Origin: Crossaster papposus
Taxonomy: Eukaryota; Echinodermata; Asteroidea; Velatida; Solasteridae
Length of the DNA stretch: 64,000 nt
NCBI GenBank assembly: GCA_037893245.1
Contig: JBAIAA010000520.1
Coordinates: 1 to 64,000 of the forward strand
Direction of reading: 5' to 3'
Made by a program: the position numbers and the translations under genes. Numbering within the stretch: position 1 is the stretch's first letter; each line of letters begins with the position of its first letter. The notes beneath the pieces were generated by a model that was not told the DNA's origin, searched no databases, and worked only from the letters and a program-made list of their open reading frames with translations. Shown here piece by piece: positions 56,816 through 64,000 of the stretch.

Positions 56816-59800
56816 GTTATCAATACGGAAACATTGTCAGGGTTATCAATCATTCTACAAAAAAGTCTTGCTGCTTCATAATGAACTGATTTTATTAAGT
56901 GGCTTTTCCCAGTTCCGGCTCCACCTGTCACAAATACATGAAATGCTTCAGGATTTTTACCATTCACTTTCTGTAAGCACCAATTACGAATCTTGTTAAA
57001 CACCCGTCTCTGTTTTTCATTTAATGATCTTAATAAATTCAGAGCTTCATGTTTTGAAATTTTCACTGAATGTGGTTCAATATTGCATATTTTACCATCT
57101 TTTCCATCAACTTTTAGGTCAGGGATATCAAATTCATTCTCTTCCTCTGTTACTGGTTTACGTTTTGCTTCACAGTCAAGCCTTTCTTGTTCAGAGTTAG
57201 GACAAATCAGAGCCCATGCATCTTCTTGAGAACCAAACTTTCTTACATGCTCTTCTGCTGCTGCAAGACACTCTGCATTTGCCTCATAAATAGACCGACT
57301 ACTTTCAACAATGCATTTAACAAGGTTTAATTGCTTCTTTACACATATAGCTCCAGTTTTGTAAAATTCTTCATAAGTTTCAAATTGAGGTGGTTTTAGC
57401 TGAACATCTACTCGATATGGAAGAAATAGCTGCAATATACTATGATAATATTTCTCAGGATATTTATTCTCTGAAAATCTAGGATATCTAATCACTGCAG
57501 GCTCAGTTCTACTCCGTTTCTGTATGTGACCCAAACCATCTTTTAGTGCATACACTGGTGATTTATTTCTTTTCATGTCTGTGTTTGCATTATAAATAAT
57601 TCTGTATTCTGAGCAAAATGTTGCAAGGCACATGTCCTTAAATTTAGCAATATCTGGTCTTGCTTTGTAGCGATCAACTCTGTTAGTCATAAATATATCA
57701 CGGTCATCATCCTCACATCTGTTCTGAATTACACTCAGTGGCAAGCTCATTCTGACAGGATTCTCCCCTACAGGTATAAACTCGACTTTTCTAGAACCTT
57801 CTTTCAATCTCAGACTACAAACACGAAACACTGCTTCTTGTGCTGATATTTCTCGATTATGTAGATACACAGAACCTAATTCTTTCATACTTTGTCTGGC
57901 ATCCATGTTACCCTTCTCTGCTTCTTTTTGTGTATTCGATAATAACTGTCCCATTTCACGTTCAGATTTTGACATATATGACACAACATAAGCTGCACAA
58001 GCATATGCATCACTGATATACTGGATATCCATGTTAGCATTCCAACATCTTATCAAATTAGGATTGTACAGATTGACCCATACATCTTGTGGTTTTCTCT
58101 TTAAGACAATAGTAGGTTTAGCATTCAAAACATTATTTGCTTTTTCAAACTCATCTTGTGTAATATTAATTCTGTTAAACAATTCTGTAGTTGATAAATA
58201 CTGGTTCTCTTCATTCTGTATTGCTTCCCACACCGACTTCAATAATTCTTTGGCCTCATTATGCCTCTTTCCAGATGTACTTTTATCAGTATCACTGTGT
58301 TCATCACCAGAAAACTCACAATGATCACTGTCAACATGATCACTTATAACATTATCATCAATGTTATCATCATCATCCTCATCAATTAGATCTGGCTCAG
58401 TAATGAATGTTCTACTGGACGGTGGTCTTGGGAAATTAAATCTACAGTCAGTGCCCTTTTTCCTACAAGATTTTGAATGTTTCCGGCTATGTAGCTGTAC
58501 ATGACTTATTATGTCATTTAACTCCTGGTCCTCTTCCTTTGAAGGCATTTTGCAACTGATGTATGTATCAATGAATTTAATAACATCTTTATCATTATTA
58601 ACTCCTAATCTTGGAGCATTCTCAATCCAAAACAAACAGTGAGTATGTGGAGATCCTCTTTGCTGAAATTCAACTCTATAAAAATAATCCTTGACTTTCC
58701 CAATGGGATGAGCTCTAGACATGATGACATCTTTTAAAAATGTGTGGAATCGTTGATCAAACATTCTAGCTGCAGTCACTGGATTACTTCGCAATATTTT
58801 ACACTTCTCATTCCAATCTAAATCATCAATATCTCTTGAATCACCCTGTTGCCTCAATATTGTGTTTATGATTTCAGGCCATCTCATATCTGCTGCTGAA
58901 AATGAGCAAAACCATGTTGGTATTCCAAGTTGTCTAATCATTGCCATGACATCTTTCTGAGCTCCTTGCCAGTATGGTGGTGTACCTCTGATTGCCTTCA
59001 AGAACTTGTAACCACTATCAGATTGCAATATATCTCTCAGTTGATCTCTATCTTTAATCATGCTAGCATTCACACTCTCAGCACAGTGTACTTTGCCTGA
59101 ACTCTGACGCATTGCAATTGATACACTTGACATTACTTGCTGTATTTCCGATAGGTACTGAGCATAAAATATGTACTGAATACTCTTTGCAAATCTATTA
59201 TCTGCATTCATTAACCTGTTATGAAAATATCTGATAAGACTTAATCTGACATCACGATCATCACTGAATATGGGTTGGCCTCTTGGAAACAATGCTGGAA
59301 AACACTTAGCCTCATTACCTTCGTCCATTAATACTCGGATTGGACTATTTGCTTCACAAGGTGCAACACAGAGCACATCATCAAAATATTGATCGAGAAC
59401 CTCAGAGGCAATATTCACTGGTTGCATACATGTATCGTAAGCTACGCCTGTCAAACGCTCCTCGTCTGTGTCTTCATGATCTGTCTCTTCATCCGTGTTT
59501 TCATCACTGTTAGTGGAAACATCACTTTCATGTCCTTCATTATTGTTTTCATTGTCCAAGGGATTTTCCCACTCACAATTTATTTCAATGTTATTATACC
59601 ACTTATTATTCTGCTTTAGATAACACAGCGCCTGCTCAACATGTTCTCTGCTTACAAATTGATACTGGTAATATCCTTTGAAAAATAATTTTCTCTTCAA
59701 CTTAACTCTGATTAATTGGTCATTTCTACATCTAGGCAATGATGTCACCGTTTCTGAAATATCCGAGGGTATACATACGACCGGGCCATGCAAACCATTT

Positions 59801-62800
59801 TGACTACCTCTGGGTAAAGCTAACATTTTCATGAAGGCAATATTTATGGCTATGAGATGTTCTTCCAATGTATTTAAACAGCTCAATTCCTCAGGGATGT
59901 CTTCCAATGACAGATTGTTTGCACAAGCTTCTGATGGTATCTTGTTCTGAAGCAATTTCCTATGGCATGTGTAGCAAATCCACAGAGATGACCTACTAGA
60001 TTGTGACACTAGACAGTTTTCACCACACTCTCCACATCTGTGCAAATACTTGTCAGATATACAAGCAACACTTCTGTATTTACTTAGATTACACTTGACA
60101 ACTTGCTTACGGAAAAGAAGTTTATGACAAACTGCACATACATACTCGGGTCCTGCAGATACACTTTGCCTCCAATTTTGCACAACATTATTCATCTTAG
60201 TTGCACTTTCTTTCCTTCTTTTTGACCTGTCTTTATTCATTCGTTTCATATTTTTACGATAATTTTCATTTTTCTGGTATTTTCTTTTTCCTTTTTCAAT
60301 TAAAGTTCTCCGATAACATCTGTTGATAGCATATTTGTTTTTTATAGACTTGATGAGAGCATTTCTATACACTGAATTACACTGATATTTTCTTTGTGCC
60401 TGATCAATCTTTCTTTGCCTGTGTGATGCATCCTCATGATACTTAGTTTTCACAGAATTGGTCTTTCTTTGCCTGTGTGCTGCATCCTCATGATACTTAG
60501 TTTTCACAGAATTGATCTTATTTTGCCTGTGTGCTGCATCCTCATGATACTTAGTTTTCACAGAATTGGTCTTTCTTTGCCTGTGTGCTGCATCCTCATG
60601 ATACTTAGTTTTCACAGAATTGATCTTATTTTGCCTGTGTGCTGCATCCTCATGATACTTAGTTTTCACAGAATTGATCTTATTTTGCCTGTGTGCTGCA
60701 TCCTCATGATACTTAGTTTTCACAGAATTGATCTTATTTTGCCTGTGTGCTGCATCCTCATGATACTTAGTTTTCACAGAATTGGTCTTTCTTTGCCTGT
60801 GTGCTGCATCCTCATGATATTTAGTTTTTTCAGAATTGATCTTATTTTGCCTGTGTGCTGCATCCTCATGATACTTAGTTTTCACATAAATTTGTGCATA
60901 TTTAATCATATTTTGCCTGTGTGCTGCATCCTCATGATACTTAGTTTTCACATATTTAATCATATTGTGTCTATGTGCTGCATCCTTATGATACTTAGTT
61001 TTCACATAATTGATCTTGTTTTGCCTATGTACTGCATTATTCTTGTACTTACTCCTATATTCAGCATTTTCATGGTATCTTTGTTTTGCACTTCCAACTT
61101 TTTTGTCTTTATACTCTGCATTTTTCTTATATTTTTGCTTTAATGATTCTTTCCTTTTTGAAGCATTTTCTTTGTATATTTGTTTGCCGTACTCTATTGC
61201 ATCCTCTTTATAATTTGCACAGCTGTGGTATTTTTCTTTCTTTCGTGTGCTACGTTTAGTTTTCTTTACATTTTTACAGTTTGTTGGATTGGCCTCATTT
61301 TTTTTGTTCCAATATCTTTCTCTGCTCTTCTCTTTTCTTAGTTTTGTATTCAATCTCACATTTACATGTTTACGCTTTTTACAACTTGACTGCTTTGATA
61401 CTTTTATGTTTGAGTCTTTACATTCATTTTTATTTTCACAGCTTTCTAACTTCACAGTTATGGGTTTATGTACTTGCGTCACCACATTTACACGTTTACC
61501 ACAATTTGACTGCTTTGATACTGTTATATTTGACTGTTTACATTTATTTGTATTTTCACAGCTGTCTAATTTCACAGTTCTGGGTTTATGTACTTGCGTC
61601 ACCAAATCATAATGTACTCTATTTCTATGGTACAAATAAATTCCAAAATTCACTGAACCGTCAATACTACTGTCTGTCAATATGTATCTATTTGAAAATA
61701 AATACCACTCATTAGCATCATCATACGTGTAGATATTACAATTCAACATATGTGCTGTTGCAATAATTTCCACCTCGGTAGCCCATGTACCATAATTGTA
61801 CAATCCTGCACTTGTTACATACTCTTCCACTGTTCTGTAACCTTCACGTAAATACCCCCTGAACTGAACTGCATTTTCCAACAAATGATTCACAATTGCC
61901 AATCTCAATTCCATGTGGTTATCTTCAGTTCCTGATATAGCAAAGGAAATCGCTCTAAAAAAACAGTTGCCATCACCTTTAATTTTCTTTATAGAGTCAG
62001 GTCTCCCCAAGTTCTTGCATTTCATAGACATTTTATCATCATTTAGAATAACTTTGGTCACACCCAACCTCTCACATAATGCAATCCTATTACTATAAGT
62101 TAATGGAACAAACTTCAAATTAACTTTCTCTGCTACTACAATTTGTATGTCATTTTCTCTAGGTTCCTCTGTTTCCTGTCCAATACTACCGGTACTAGTG
62201 CTTGCATTCGCACTTTCAGCAGTTTCGTCATTATGTATACAAACACTGACATCATCATCTATCCAGACTGTAACACCTGTTATTTCAAACTGTTCATAGT
62301 CTCTGACATTCATAGATTTGCCAAGTTCAGTACAATACCTGTACACACCTTGCCATGATGATACGCATTTGAGCAAGCTCCTCCCTTCAGAATCTAAGTG
62401 CGAATTCTGGTTTCTGCTATGTGAATCAAAAATGAAATACATGTCATCTTGAGCAATTACTGCAAATGTGTTTCCATGGAAACAGATAAAACATGCACAA
62501 TATTTCTGAACTGTCTGCTCTACAGCCGTACTGAATGGAATCATATTGAACTCAGCCAAAACTGTTTGTTCTGCAAAAGTACCAGAAACAGATTCATCAA
62601 TCTTCATATGGAAATGTTTACTGAATGCATCAATTTCATCAGGCAACTCACTGATTAACAAATATTCATTCTTCATTGTAGAACTACGAGACAAATAACG
62701 GTACAGTTCATTTCCAGTATTCAACACAAAATCCATGTCTTTAGGACACCACATGTTCAACAATTTTATCTGGCTGAAGAGGATTCCGCAGAGGCTCATA

Positions 62801-63996
62801 CAAACACATTGTCTACCAGCTAGGTCTGCAAATCTGAAATCACCTTGATGAAAACTGCCTTGAATGCATTTGACATCCATCTTTTGACTGTCTTTACCAG
62901 AACTGCGTTCACGACATGTTTGGTTTTCCTCGGCAGGCTTACCAATTCCCTGTGAATTATTTCTTTGTGTGAGGATTCTGACCTTTTTTCTACAATTATT
63001 TTTTTCAACACAATTTTGCAAATTATCTCCTGCTTTTCTTTTCGACGTCATTTTCACATCTGTATCTTTTTCATTTACTGCCAACACATTTCTACTTAGA
63101 AGCTTAGATCTAGTAGATTTGGCTTCCAAAGTTGCATCATTTCTGCTCACATCATGCTGTTGACCTCGACTGACAGATTGCCTTCTCGTCTGCTTTACTT
63201 TTACCTCATTTCCTTTAGATTTTTCCTTTTCACTATCAACATTAGTACTTTTCTTGCTGCGCAGGTTATAACCTCCACTTTGCCTAACTACATTTATTTG
63301 CAGGTTTTCATTTGAATCCGTATCTCTGCATTGCATATGTGCCATTACATGTTTCATATTGCCACTACTTCTCTGGGTCTCACCTCCATGATTTCCATTC
63401 TCTGTTGAAACTTGACCATAATCTTCTGACGAGTGAGAAACCCCCTCAGTACATGAATTGACAGCTCCATCCTCCATGGTCACTTCGTATGTCATCTGAA
63501 ATTTGTTCTTATCTGTAGGAATGCCAAGATTATACAACAAAGAGTCTGCATAAGTACATCTTCCACATTTCAAACACAACCATGATACTGATTTACTTGC
63601 CAACATAGACTGCATGTTTGAAAATCCCATACAATTGACATGGTAGCTGATATTGCAAGTATCACAGTCCACTACTCTATTAACTGCAGTAGTTACTTGA
63701 TCACATAACCAACACATAGCTTGTGAGTCCTTCACAGCGTGATTGACAGTCTTATTCTCTGCCTTCCCAATTCTTTCATCTGACACGTTTCCTCTTCCAT
63801 TTTTAATTACTCCATGTGAACATTTACTTTTCTTCAATGAATCCTGTTCTTTCTTCTGACTTTTGTTAGCTGTTCTTTTTTTCCATTGTTCCTTCTTAAT
63901 CTGCATTTTCTTGATAACATAGCTCAGACCTCTTCTTGTATGACTTTGGATACTTTTCTGTGCTTTGTCATGGTTCTTCCTCTCTTCCTTACTCAT
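56816..63996 (-). CDS. Helentron polyprotein, N-terminal part: PHD, proteases, HUH Rep, start of Pif1 helicase
   Basis: About 2390 residues from the ATG at 63996, the first Met within the window; the frame may begin further out. Domains in order, with approximate residues: PHD finger (94-146, CWLC...C..C..HVNC...CLKC); papain-like protease candidate (392-522, GRQCVCM and FDSHSRN), similar in layout to herpesvirus tegument proteases; OTU protease (673-797, DGNCFFRA with HYDLV); basic repeat region (980-1200); cysteine-rich zinc region (1284-1345); Helitron Rep with FCSFSAADM, HUH motif SPHTHCLFW (1780) and two tyrosines in YVVSYMSK (2000); Pif1 Walker A GGAGTGKS (2355). The Rep part nicks donor and target for rolling-circle transposition. 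Roles of the protease and PHD parts in transposition are unknown. Confidence 0.9.
60409..61030 (-). repeat. 54-bp coding repeats (11 units of 18 residues)
   Basis: Eleven copies of KYHEDAAHRQNKINSVKT and close variants (NMIKY, RKTNS, QRKIDQ tails) lie inside the Helentron frame. One unit is 22 residues. All keep frame. A + strand frame of 235 codons through the same DNA is the antisense shadow of these repeats. Confidence 0.95.
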
Positions 63997-64000
63997 ACGT

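Larger units (their letters stand above)
54640..64000 (-). mobile_element. Helentron (rolling-circle transposon), 5' end outside window
   Basis: The protein order Rep (HUH, Y2), Pif1 helicase, APE-like endonuclease, with OTU and PHD domains upstream, is that of Helentrons (Helitron2), the class of animal Helitrons that carry an endonuclease. The promoter and 5' end lie beyond 64000. The 3' terminus was not pinned down; the limit at 54640 is only the edge of the flanking minisatellites. Confidence 0.8.

Noticed and set aside
60436-61143. 235-codon + strand frame with repeats of LILPVCCILMILSF type
   Set aside because: It is the exact antisense of the Helentron 54-bp coding repeats; the regular hydrophobic pattern comes from the repeat unit.

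Overview
The window is nuclear DNA from an animal, most likely a marine invertebrate; I cannot name the species. The evidence is spliceosomal introns with GT-AG sites, a Kozak start, a tRNA-derived SINE, a CR1/L2-like non-LTR fragment, several TIR elements, and transposon families typical of invertebrate and fish genomes. No host housekeeping gene is visible. Nearly everything that codes here belongs to mobile DNA.

Region 1 (1-13720) is about 13.3 kb closed at both ends by a ~370-bp direct repeat (1-374 and 13353-13720). It holds two intact-looking genes. On the + strand is a two-exon replication-initiator-like gene: an HUH nickase domain (exon 1408-2058) joined by a phase-0 intron to a superfamily-3 helicase (exon 2443-3117), with a TATA box, initiator and Kozak start. 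On the - strand is a tyrosine-recombinase-like gene whose exons (6952-8860, 6498-6575, 5844-6097) join in frame, with two zinc knuckles, a recombinase core and a C-terminal SANT-like domain. Upstream of the Rep gene is a 62-nt cloverleaf-like set of inverted repeats. The recombinase gene lies between G-rich tandem repeats, and its 5' exon is present three times. A Tudor-like exon, a LINE 3' end and three MITE-like elements (one of them in a recombinase intron) fill the rest.

Region 2 (13721 to about 45080) is a ~31-kb complex satellite. Its ~590-bp monomers carry a conserved set of motifs: a CTCF-like site, CRE (TGACGTCA), E-box (CACGTG) and an inverted pair of ETS sites. Monomers are grouped into longer units whose ends carry a bulged hairpin, usually followed by CTAG; the next unit begins with another hairpin and a polypyrimidine tract. 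This resembles tandem arrays of rolling-circle (Helitron-like) elements. A 314-bp hAT MITE with perfect 8-bp target duplications sits inside it.

Region 3 (about 45080-54640) is non-coding and repeat-rich: a SINE whose tRNA-like head is triplicated, a GCAGGATTTT minisatellite, a TIR element, and 16-bp and 12-bp minisatellites.

Region 4 (about 54640-64000, - strand) is a Helentron-type transposon. Its polyprotein has a PHD finger, a papain-like protease candidate, an OTU protease, eleven 18-residue repeats, a Y2 HUH Rep domain, a Pif1 helicase and an APE-like endonuclease. It is broken by an 8-bp tandem duplication in the helicase.

All calls are by eye; copy boundaries are good to a few bases where junctions are sharp and to tens of bases elsewhere.
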